Source of the DNA: DSCS01 sp035391585
GTDB taxonomy: Bacteria > Macinerneyibacteriota > Macinerneyibacteria > Macinerneyibacteriales > DSCS01
Length of the DNA stretch: 20,584 bases
Direction: 5' to 3'
NCBI GenBank assembly: GCA_964574875.1
Contig: CAZNOX010000020.1
Coordinates: 1 to 20,584 of the forward strand
The position numbers and the translations under genes are program-made. The stretch's first letter is position 1, and each line of letters begins with the position of its first letter. Shown here piece by piece: positions 14,938 through 20,584 of the stretch. The notes beneath the pieces were generated by a model. The model did not search any database. It was not told where the DNA came from and saw only the letters and a program-made list of their open reading frames with translations.

Positions 14938-17061
14938 TTAATAAACGATAAAAGTCTGCCGGGCTTGTCCCTTTTCCTCTCCCCTCCGATAATCAGCGAT
15001 AAAGATATAGCGTCCCCTCTTATGCGGGATATCCAGGGAGACGCTGCCTTCTCCCCAAAGGAGAAGGTCTTTTGTGAGCAGGCGAAACCCTGCTGTGTCA
15101 AAAAGAAAGACGGTCACCTCGGTGATGCAATCCAGAGAGTACATCAGGGAGAGGGCCCCTTCTTCCATGGAGACAGCTTCCGGGAGAGCAAGCCTCAGCC
15201 TCTTCAGGGCCTCCTCTCCGGTTCCCGGAGTGGCCTTATCCAGGATCCACGTCCCCTCGTGATAATGGAAAGAGAGCGTGGGGTCGGGTTCGTCAAAAAG
15301 AACAGGGCTGATACCGGCTGCTTCCAAGGAGGCGAAATCCTCTTTCTCATCCGGGCTCATCTCTGTGTATTTTTCACGCCATGAAAAGGCAGCCACGACA
15401 GTTTCCCCGTTCCGGAGGCAGACCTGATCCCCCCGGCTGCCCAGGGACAGCTCCCTGATCACAAGAGACTCTCCCGGAGTCAAGATCTTCTTTTGAAAAG
15501 CCGCGTCTGTATCCAGATCCGTCACGGTATAGTCATAAAAGAGAGCCCCGCGCCCTTCCGTCCCGTCCTCCAGCACCAGGCATTCCACATACTCCTCTTC
15601 AGTAAAGGGAGAGATCTCACGAAGGATGATCCTCCGCTCTCCGTTCAGCATCCCGTCCACACGATTGACCATTCCAGGGGTGGGATTATTGGAGTTGAAG
15701 AAGTTTTCACGCGAGGAGGGGCCCAGGGGCATGATCCGTTCAAAGGAGCCCGGCTGTTCACCTGAATACCAGTCTGTTCCGTAATCCACCCGGTCACACA
15801 CGGCCTCCTCCAGAAAAAGAGAGAGCGTATCCCCGGTGTCATTGAGAGAGGGAAAAGAAGAGATCACCGTAACAGGGAGGTCATCACCCCAAAGAGATTC
15901 AAAAGTCTCCAGGTCTTCTGTCAGAACCAGGTAACCGGAAAAATGGACACGGGGAACCCCAAGAGGCTCCGTCCCGGCATTATCCCCCAGGGACATCCCG
16001 CGAAGAGTCACCTCTCCGGGAGAGAGGGAACGGATCTCGATCCATTCGGTCTCTCCGAAGGGGGCGATCTCCGAGATCAGGATGCTGTCCGGGCAGGGAA
16101 ACGACAGAGAGGCCTCCCCGGGCTCTGAGACAGCAAACTCCTGATACCGCCCGATAAACTCTTCAGCAAAAGCATAGATCGCGTAGGTCCCCGGGTAGAG
16201 ATCAACAGAAGAGCTGTCTGTAACTGTATCGGAAAAGACTTGCGTCCCTTCGCTGACAATGGTGATCTCCGCCTGTTCCACGGGAAGTCCTTCACTGTCA
16301 GACAATTGAAACGTCACCGGCAACGGATCCGGCAGCTCAAGCTCCACATCTTCACAGAAATCCTCTCTGAGAAGGAGGGCCCGGCTGTAAAGGAGATCCC
16401 CATCAAAGGAGACCTCCACTCTGTAGGAGAGCCCGGTTTCCAGACCGATGACCGTCCACAGCCCTGTGCAGGCCTCTCTGAGCACAGCTTCTCCTTCACG
16501 GTAAAGGGTCCCCTCCTTGACAGCTGAATCGCTGAAATCAAGTGCGATCATCACGTGAGGTTCACCCGGAGTCCCCCAGGGAGCCGCCCCGTATTCCCAG
16601 ACTCCCCGGGAATAGAGCCGGATGGTATTGTCTTCTGTCTCTCCTCCGTCGGAGGGATAGGCTTGTTCAAGAACCGCCGTGCCCGAGCTGTCTGTTATGA
16701 TCAGAGATCCGCCTCCGTTCACAAGGGAGAGGGAGGCTTCAACACACGGATACTCTTCTTCCGGGACATCCCCCCAGATCCCGTTGCGGTTCCCGTAGAC
16801 TGTGGCAAAGGAGTCCTCCCCTTCAGCCTGCCGGACGATCACTCCGCAGGAGTAGGCATCAAGGGTCATGGAAAAGGGGGCTCCGTTCACCGACCAGTTG
16901 TCCATGGCCAGGGGAGAGGAGGTGTTATTATAAAGTTCCACCCATTCCAGCCTGAAATCCGGCTGAGAGTCGGGGTCTGTCATCACTTCTGTGACAGTGA
17001 GAGCAAAGAGCGGGGACAGGGGCAAGAACAGAGTAATAATGAGAAAGACGCCTTTATGCAT
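14938..17061 (-). CDS. Secreted multidomain protein with lamin-tail domains
   Basis: A 707-aa protein with a signal peptide (GVFLIITLFLPLSPLFA). Lamin-tail domain 1 spans ~22-168 (VTEVMTDPDS ... EWVELYNNTSSPLAMDNWSVNG). A segment at ~248-315 resembles a carboxypeptidase-regulatory-like beta-sandwich (VEQAEITIVSEG ... YPGTYAIYAFAEEFIG). Lamin-tail domain 2 spans ~327-465 (ILISEIAPFGETEWIEIRS ... VTLRGMSLGDNAG), and a more degenerate third copy begins at ~478 (IILREISPFTEEEYVECLV). The C-terminal ~75 residues look like a FlgD/T9SS-type Ig-like beta domain (VTVFLFDTAGFRLLTKDLLLWG ... GRYIFIADYRRG). Bacterial lamin-tail domains occur on secreted proteins, often with nucleases or calcium-binding modules; no nuclease is seen here. 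The ribosome site is weak (CTGAAG). It heads the surface-protein operon; the small mobile element ends 76 bp upstream of its ATG. Confidence 0.85.
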   Translation of the reverse strand: MHKGVFLIITLFLPLSPLFALTVTEVMTDPDSQPDFRLEWVELYNNTSSPLAMDNWSVNGAPFSMTLDAYSCGVIVRQAEGEDSFATVYGNRNGIWGDVPEEEYPCVEASLSLVNGGGSLIITDSSGTAVLEQAYPSDGGETEDNTIRLYSRGVWEYGAAPWGTPGEPHVMIALDFSDSAVKEGTLYREGEAVLREACTGLWTVIGLETGLSYRVEVSFDGDLLYSRALLLREDFCEDVELELPDPLPVTFQLSDSEGLPVEQAEITIVSEGTQVFSDTVTDSSSVDLYPGTYAIYAFAEEFIGRYQEFAVSEPGEASLSFPCPDSILISEIAPFGETEWIEIRSLSPGEVTLRGMSLGDNAGTEPLGVPRVHFSGYLVLTEDLETFESLWGDDLPVTVISSFPSLNDTGDTLSLFLEEAVCDRVDYGTDWYSGEQPGSFERIMPLGPSSRENFFNSNNPTPGMVNRVDGMLNGERRIILREISPFTEEEYVECLVLEDGTEGRGALFYDYTVTDLDTDAAFQKKILTPGESLVIRELSLGSRGDQVCLRNGETVVAAFSWREKYTEMSPDEKEDFASLEAAGISPVLFDEPDPTLSFHYHEGTWILDKATPGTGEEALKRLRLALPEAVSMEEGALSLMYSLDCITEVTVFLFDTAGFRLLTKDLLLWGEGSVSLDIPHKRGRYIFIADYRRGEEKGQARQTFIVY

Positions 17062-17137
17062 ATCTTCAGGTTAAAATGGGCAACCCTCTTTTCAAGGATT
17101 TTCAGACAGAAGGCCACTATAGGCCGACAAACGGCAG
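17062..17137 (-). promoter_or_regulatory. Leader region of the lamin-tail operon
   Basis: A 76-bp gap between the small element and the ATG. I see no good sigma70 pair wholly inside it; a TTGAAA box (minus strand) lies too close to the ATG to have a -10 that fits. This makes an outward promoter from the element end (see 17138-17166) a reasonable candidate for the operon. A promoter of another sigma class cannot be excluded. Confidence 0.3.
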
Positions 17138-17166
17138 AGGGGTCGCGTCTTGTATTTAGTATTATA
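17138..17166 (+). repeat. Terminal inverted repeat, left end of small element
   Basis: 29 bp beginning AGGGGTCGCGTCTTG and ending TATTATA. Read outward (minus strand) it contains TATAAT (17161-17166) with GTGATA 18 bp upstream, a 4/6 match to TTGACA, pointing at the lamin-tail gene. Confidence 0.9.
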
Positions 17167-17396
17167 GATTATGATCTTTTATCTTATCACTCAGTCGAGT
17201 CTAAAACGAGCATCAAACCACTTGGTTTATTCTCCTCTTTTGTATTTTTTTTACTCAGATCTCGCCTTTTTGTCTTTAACGTTTTCCTCTATGGGAAGAA
17301 ACTTGTATTTCATCATTTATAAAAAGCTTGAAAAAAGTTAGATCTCAACATCAAATAGCATATTCTGATCTTTTCATCTTAAGGGACCAAGCATTT

Positions 17397-17425
17397 TATA
17401 ATACTAAATACAAGACGCGACCCCT
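17397..17425 (-). repeat. Terminal inverted repeat, right end of small element
   Basis: Exact reverse complement of 17138-17166. Its outer edge overlaps the TAG stop of the MBL gene: the last two bases of the stop (17425 and 17424, read on the minus strand) are the first two of the repeat. Outward TATAAT at 17397-17402 lacks a good -35. Confidence 0.9.
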
Positions 17426-18419
17426 AAAGGGCCCTGTAAAAAGCCCTGATTGTAAACTCCCGGTATTGCGGAACAGCCAGGTCGGAGTATTTCTCCAGAG
17501 TGATTTTTTCGATGGCTTCCTCTTCTGTCATCCCGTTTTTCTTGGCTTTGGCGACTTCATCACGGGCATACTCAAGATAGCGTGCAAATTCGCTGAGGCC
17601 TTCTGTTCCCCTCACCACAGGGCCGTGACCGGGGATCACCGCAGCATAATCTTTTTCACTCTCGTCTTTGACGATTTTCAGGAGATTCATGGCATCGCCG
17701 CCTGAGCGGATATCGATATAGGGAAACATCCCGCTGAAGAGATTATCACCGGTGATTAAAACGTTCATCTCTTCGATGAACACCATGGCTTCTCCGTTGG
17801 TATGGGCCGGGCCGGGGAAAAAGAACCGGACGGTGTATCCCCCAAGCCGGATGACCTTTTCTTTATCAAACGTCTCGTCGGGATAACGGAGAGTGACGCT
17901 TTTGTAGGCTTCCAGCCTCTTTTTTGCTGCTTCCACCTGTGCTCTGGCTTTTTTCACTTCATCGTCATTGACGCCTTCATTCTGAGCAATATACTCTTCC
18001 ATCTCTTTGAAATACTTGGGATAGCCCACTTCGATGACATGCTTCCTGTTGACCTCTTCGATGTTTTTCAGGTTTTCAGCTGTCATCTCTGTGGCGATGA
18101 CCGGAACATCTGCGGGCATAGCAGAGAGGCCGTAGGAGTGGTCACTGTGATAATGGGTGAGCAGGATAACCCTAAGGGGTTGATCCGTGAGCTGGGCGAT
18201 CTCCTTGAGAACAGTCTCGCCGTCTTTGCGGGTATTCCCGGCGTCGATGAGCAGAACGCCCTCTTCAGTGATAAGGACAGTGATGTTTCCACCAAGCCCC
18301 TGGATCACATAGAGGTTGTCGTTCACTTTCTCCACATGGGGACCGTCTGCAGCCATAAGCATCCCTCCTGTTCCGAGAAAAAGAAGTGTCATCACCATAA
18401 GGACAACGAATTTTTTCAT
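17424..18419 (-). CDS. Secreted metallo-beta-lactamase-fold hydrolase
   Basis: A 331-aa protein with a signal peptide (FVVLMVMTLLFLGTGGMLMA) and therefore probably periplasmic. Zinc ligands are complete: HYHSDH (89-94), His206 (PAHTNG), Asp225 (TGDN) and His265 (PGHGP). Between strands it has a charged helical insertion (~120-180, including KKARAQVEAAKKRLEAYK) that may cap the active site. It resembles SoxH/quinoprotein-relay-type and other substrate-unassigned MBL proteins rather than a true beta-lactamase, and resistance should not be assumed. AAAGGAGG precedes the ATG. The gene lies alone between the two mobile elements. Its TAG stop overlaps the small element's edge, so the original C-terminus may have been altered slightly, although all catalytic residues are present and the length is plausible. 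Confidence 0.88.
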   Translation of the reverse strand: MKKFVVLMVMTLLFLGTGGMLMAADGPHVEKVNDNLYVIQGLGGNITVLITEEGVLLIDAGNTRKDGETVLKEIAQLTDQPLRVILLTHYHSDHSYGLSAMPADVPVIATEMTAENLKNIEEVNRKHVIEVGYPKYFKEMEEYIAQNEGVNDDEVKKARAQVEAAKKRLEAYKSVTLRYPDETFDKEKVIRLGGYTVRFFFPGPAHTNGEAMVFIEEMNVLITGDNLFSGMFPYIDIRSGGDAMNLLKIVKDESEKDYAAVIPGHGPVVRGTEGLSEFARYLEYARDEVAKAKKNGMTEEEAIEKITLEKYSDLAVPQYREFTIRAFYRAL

Positions 18420-18434
18420 AGATCCTCCTTTGAA

Positions 18435-18465
18435 CCTGTATTAATTTTCGTTCATTACAGGACAA
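18435..18465 (-). promoter_or_regulatory. Candidate native MBL promoter overlapped by an inverted repeat
   Basis: Minus strand: TTGTCC (18460-18465), 16-bp spacer, TAATAC (18438-18443). An inverted repeat CCTGTA (18435-18440) / TACAGG (18456-18461) with half-sites 21 bp apart centre to centre overlaps both boxes and could be an operator. Both calls rest on pattern only. Confidence 0.4.
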
Positions 18466-18492
18466 ATTCAATAGAACAAAAGTTTTAATTTT

Positions 18493-18522
18493 AGGGGTCG
18501 CGTCTTGTATTTAGTATTATAG
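18493..18522 (+). repeat. Terminal inverted repeat, left end of transposase element
   Basis: 30 bp, AGGGGTCGCGTCTTG ... TATTATAG, an exact complement of 19563-19592. Confidence 0.93.
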
Positions 18523-18545
18523 TTAAGATTTCTCTATTTTTTCAA
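18516..18545 (-). promoter_or_regulatory. Outward promoter from the left element end toward the MBL gene
   Basis: Minus strand: TTGAAA (18540-18545), 18-bp spacer, perfect TATAAT (18516-18521) inside the inverted repeat. Transcription would begin near 18509 and leave the element toward the MBL ATG about 90 bp away. It is divergent from, and nine bases from, the -35 box of the transposase promoter. Confidence 0.6.
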
Positions 18546-18554
18546 AATTCTCCC

Positions 18555-18584
18555 TTGACAATTTCTTTACCTTTTTTTTATGAT
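18555..18584 (+). promoter_or_regulatory. Transposase promoter positioned for a leaderless mRNA
   Basis: TTGACA (18555-18560), 18-bp spacer, TATGAT (18579-18584). The usual start point, seven bases past the -10, is 18591, the A of the transposase ATG. There is no Shine-Dalgarno sequence before that ATG. Confidence 0.7.
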
Positions 18585-18590
18585 AGCAGT

Positions 18591-19553
18591 ATGGCAAGAC
18601 CATTACGAATTCAGTATGCGAATGCTTTATATCATGTCTTTTCCCGTGGAGAGAGAAAAGAGGACATCTATTATGATGATAGAGACAGAGGGCGTTTTAT
18701 GGAATTGGTTAATGAGATGTGCTTAAAATATTCGACTGTGACTCATTGTTATACTCTGATGAGAAACCATTATCACCTCCTCCTCCAGACCCCTCTGCCT
18801 AATCTGTCCGAAGCTATCCATTTCTTAAACACAGCATACTCAAACTTTTTCAAAGCTCGGCACAACCTCATCGGATCAGTGTTCCAGGGGCGCTATAAAG
18901 CTATACTTGTCGAAAAAGAAAATTACTTTGAGACCTTAGGAGCATATATCCATCTCAATCCGATTCGAGCTGGCATCTGCTCTTTAGATGCATTTTACCC
19001 CTGGAGCAGTCTTCCTGTTTATCTAGGCCAAAAAGAAAATCCTTTTCGATGGCTAAAAACAGATGAATTATTAAAAGGAAGATCAGCAAATGAGTATAAA
19101 AGGTTTCTCAGACATTGGCAGGTGAACAATCGTGATATCGACTCCACCAAAGTGTATGGAACAAATGGAATATTAGGGGATGAAGAATTTCAGAAAAAAA
19201 TACAAAAGAAGCTTAAAGACTATCCTCTTGAAGATACAACCATTTCTGAAATACCTGACTACAAAGCTGTCATGTCGTATAACAAAGAAGATATTATATC
19301 TCTCTTTTTCAAGTTATTTCATGTTTCTCAAAATCATATTTTGACCAAACGAAGAAACAACCATTTTCGTGTTCTATTTCTTTATGCATTGAAAAAATAC
19401 ACGAATCTCTCTTTAAAGGAGATCGCATCGGTCTTTGATATCAAGTATAACAGCGTCCACCCTCTCTTGAGATCATTCAATAAAAGGATTGAAGAGTCCC
19501 AGGAGCTAAAAGCAATGAAACAACAAATAGACCTGGCTCTTGAAGGTGAGTGA
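18591..19553 (+). CDS. REP-associated tyrosine transposase (Y1_Tnp, HUH family)
   Basis: A 320-aa protein starting MARPLRIQYANALYHVFSRG, the usual opening of this family, which fixes the ATG at 18591 over an in-frame TTG at 18555. The HUH metal motif is H60-Y-H62 (MRNHYHLLLQT) and the catalytic tyrosine is Tyr119 in AYIHLNPIRAG; FQGRYKAILVE lies between. Residues ~262-300 form a helix-turn-helix (LSLKEIASVFDIKYNSVHPLLRSF) like the DnaA-type C-terminal domain found on some members, probably for binding the element ends. The enzyme makes single-strand nicks with a 5'-phosphotyrosine link. Codon use is AT-rich, unlike the neighbouring genes. It lies alone within matched inverted repeats and is intact, so it may be active. 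Confidence 0.93.
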   Translation: MARPLRIQYANALYHVFSRGERKEDIYYDDRDRGRFMELVNEMCLKYSTVTHCYTLMRNHYHLLLQTPLPNLSEAIHFLNTAYSNFFKARHNLIGSVFQGRYKAILVEKENYFETLGAYIHLNPIRAGICSLDAFYPWSSLPVYLGQKENPFRWLKTDELLKGRSANEYKRFLRHWQVNNRDIDSTKVYGTNGILGDEEFQKKIQKKLKDYPLEDTTISEIPDYKAVMSYNKEDIISLFFKLFHVSQNHILTKRRNNHFRVLFLYALKKYTNLSLKEIASVFDIKYNSVHPLLRSFNKRIEESQELKAMKQQIDLALEGE

Positions 19554-19569
19554 CCAAAACCTCTATAAT
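19540..19569 (+). promoter_or_regulatory. Outward promoter from the right element end
   Basis: TTGAAG (19540-19545), 18-bp spacer, TATAAT (19564-19569, inside the repeat). It reads out of the element into the 3' end of purB in antisense. It mirrors the layout at the left end. Confidence 0.5.
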
Positions 19570-19592
19570 ACTAAATACAAGACGCGACCCCT
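19563..19592 (-). repeat. Terminal inverted repeat, right end of transposase element
   Basis: 30 bp, exact complement of 18493-18522. Its outer edge is directly adjacent to the TAG stop of purB (19593-19595). Confidence 0.93.
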
Positions 19593-20584
19593 CTACAGCC
19601 CTAAACGGGCGAAGATCTTGTCCACATTGCGGAGATGGTAGTTGTAGTCGAAAGCTTTTTCGATCTCTTCCTTCGTAAAATGGGTCATGAACTCCTCATC
19701 GCTCAGCAGGACATCCTGAAAGGCTTTCCCCTCTTCCCAGACTTTCATGGCATTACGCTGGACCAGGGCATAGGCCTCTTCACGGGTGACCCCCTTCTGT
19801 GTCAGCTGCAGAAGGAAATACTGGGAAAAGACCAGCCCGCGCATCTTTTCAAGGTTTGTCATCATGTTCTCGGGATAGACGGCCATATTGGCGATGACCC
19901 AGGTCATCTTGTCCAGGATATAGTCCAGAGCGATGGTGGAATCGGGAAGGATCACCCGCTCCACGGAGGAGTGGGAAATATCACGCTCGTGCCAGAGGGC
20001 GACATTCTCCATGGCCGCCAGGGAATTGGAACGGATCAGACGGGCCAGGCCGCAGACACGTTCCCCGATGATGGGGTTTCTCTTGTGAGGCATGGCTGAT
20101 GATCCCTTCTGGCCTTTCTTAAAGGGTTCTTCCACTTCCAGGACTTCTGTCTTCTGAAGAGCCCGGAGTTCTGTGGCCATCTTTTCCAGAGTGGATGCGA
20201 TGACCGCAAGCGTTGTCATAAAGAAGGCGTACCGGTCCCGCTGGACCACCTGGTTGGAGACAGGGGCAGGCATCAGCCCGAGTTTTCCACAGACCATCTC
20301 CTCGATCTCAGGATCGATGTTGGCAAACGTTCCCACAGCTCCGGAGATCTTCCCCACGGAGACATCCGCCACAGCCTGTTCAAGCCGTTTCAGGTTGCGC
20401 TTCATCTCTTCGTACCAGATAGCCAGCTTCAGCCCGAAGGTGATGGGTTCGGCATGGATCCCGTGGGACCGCCCGATCTCCAGGGTATATTTATGCTCTT
20501 TGGCTCTTTCCCCGAGAGCCTCAATGAGCCGCTTCACTTCATGGATCAGGAGATGCCCCGCCTCTTTCATGAGAAGGCCGTTGG
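19593..20584 (-). CDS. purB: Adenylosuccinate lyase (5' part beyond the window)
   Basis: Cleaves SAICAR and adenylosuccinate, releasing fumarate, in IMP and AMP synthesis. The visible ~330 residues cover the C-terminal three quarters of the usual ~430-475. The frame remains open to the window edge (NGLL before the first in-window ATG), so the ATG at 20570 is internal. Motifs include the RSHGIHAEPITFG catalytic-base region, GKISGAVGTFANIDP, and the fumarase/lyase signature GSSAMPHKRNP with the catalytic Ser in its flexible loop; the C-terminal domain follows. The stop directly abuts the transposon, and no native terminator remains between them. The gene end (IFARLGL) looks natural, so the insertion probably spared the protein. 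Confidence 0.96.
   Translation of the reverse strand, partial: NGLLMKEAGHLLIHEVKRLIEALGERAKEHKYTLEIGRSHGIHAEPITFGLKLAIWYEEMKRNLKRLEQAVADVSVGKISGAVGTFANIDPEIEEMVCGKLGLMPAPVSNQVVQRDRYAFFMTTLAVIASTLEKMATELRALQKTEVLEVEEPFKKGQKGSSAMPHKRNPIIGERVCGLARLIRSNSLAAMENVALWHERDISHSSVERVILPDSTIALDYILDKMTWVIANMAVYPENMMTNLEKMRGLVFSQYFLLQLTQKGVTREEAYALVQRNAMKVWEEGKAFQDVLLSDEEFMTHFTKEEIEKAFDYNYHLRNVDKIFARLGL

Larger units (their letters stand above)
17138..17425. mobile_element. 288-bp non-autonomous element (MITE-like) with the transposase element's ends
   Basis: Bounded by a perfect 29-bp inverted repeat (17138-17166 and 17397-17425) identical to the termini of the transposase-bearing element at 18493-19592. 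The ~230-bp interior is strongly AT-rich against its neighbours and has no credible gene; the longest minus-strand ATG frame is about 20 codons and lacks a ribosome site. It contains a short palindrome (AAACCA/TGGTTT, 17215-17228). The last 6 bases before the right repeat's 6-bp spacer (GACCAA, 17385-17390) match those at the same distance from the right repeat of the larger element. I infer a deletion derivative mobilised in trans. Together with 17062-17137 it fills the gene-free stretch between the MBL and lamin-tail genes. Confidence 0.8.
18493..19592 (+). mobile_element. REP-associated (Y1/HUH) transposon, 1100 bp, with 30-bp perfect inverted-repeat ends
   Basis: The left end (18493-18522) and right end (19563-19592) are perfect 30-bp inverted repeats with a GGGGTCGCGTCTTG core, enclosing one transposase gene that stops 9 bp before the right repeat. 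The interior is much more AT-rich than the neighbouring genes, a sign of transfer. No target duplication is seen, consistent with HUH transposition. It lies between purB (its stop TAG directly abuts the right end) and the MBL gene's upstream region. All four repeat copies in the window agree exactly over 29 bp, suggesting recent movement or copying. Confidence 0.88.

Noticed and set aside
17250..17320. Minus-strand frame of about 20 codons inside the small element (begins MMKYKFLP)
   Set aside because: Too short, lacks a Shine-Dalgarno site and resembles nothing; could be chance in AT-rich DNA.
16555..17322. 255-codon plus-strand open frame running across the lamin-tail start and the small element
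   Set aside because: Antisense to the signal-peptide and first domain of the lamin-tail protein, composition is Pro/Gly/Arg-rich shadow type, and it ends in the AT-rich element.
17424..18419. Beta-lactamase resistance gene
   Set aside because: The zinc motif is common to the whole MBL superfamily; the long helical insertion and overall pattern fit other hydrolases.
17138..19592. CRISPR-like array from the four repeat copies
   Set aside because: The repeats are inverted pairs at element ends with unequal spacing, not direct repeats with regular spacers.
17138..19592. Composite transposon carrying the MBL gene between the two elements
   Set aside because: Ends of both elements could in principle mobilise the segment, but the MBL gene has the composition and signals of the chromosome and its stop merely abuts the small element; nothing shows it moved.

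Overview
The window is bacterial chromosome of moderately high GC (roughly mid-50s %, estimated by eye) from an organism with a Gram-negative-type envelope: several products carry Sec signal peptides and long beta-rich, outer-membrane-barrel-like regions. Shine-Dalgarno sites are mostly strong (AAGGAGG-like), genes are tightly packed, and the code is standard. The phylum cannot be fixed from this sequence alone; the mix of lamin-tail, helix-hairpin-helix/barrel and FlgT-like proteins would fit FCB-group or spirochaete-like bacteria, but that is inference.

Layout. (1) 1-3422, plus strand: an envelope module made of the C-terminal part of a FlgT_C-like plus beta-barrel protein, then two tandem paralogous secreted proteins with an LPP20/FlgT_N-like domain. 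An intrinsic terminator/attenuator lies between the first two genes, and a bidirectional terminator closes the module at 3441-3477. (2) 12101 down to 3476, minus strand: one long operon behind a near-consensus sigma70 promoter (TTGACA-N17-TATACT): purH, purD, a YrdC/Sua5-LMW-phosphatase fusion, a radical SAM/SPASM-like protein, a PHP-family metallohydrolase, a class I glutamine-amidotransferase-like peptidase C26, a flavin/PNPOx-like protein, an orphan of 111 aa and a NUDIX hydrolase. (3) 17061 down to 12184, minus strand: a four-gene overlapping operon for a secreted lamin-tail protein, a four-helix-bundle protein, a beta-barrel protein and a helix-hairpin-helix/beta-barrel protein. (4) 17138-19592: two mobile elements with identical 29-30 bp terminal inverted repeats surround a secreted metallo-beta-lactamase-fold hydrolase. 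The larger (18493-19592) encodes a REP-associated (Y1, HUH) transposase; the smaller (17138-17425, 288 bp) has the same ends and no transposase. (5) The window ends inside purB (minus strand), whose stop codon abuts the larger element.

Purine synthesis is represented three times (PurH, PurD, PurB), but purB is separated from purHD by the mobile elements and the surface-protein operon. The most unusual part is the element pair: every inverted repeat contains an outward-facing TATAAT. In the larger element both ends have a TTGAA(A/G) box 18 bp upstream of it, so the ends may act as mobile promoters. One points at the MBL gene; a weaker version in the small element points at the lamin-tail operon. 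The transposase has its own TTGACA-N18-TATGAT promoter placed so that transcription should begin on its ATG, suggesting a leaderless mRNA.
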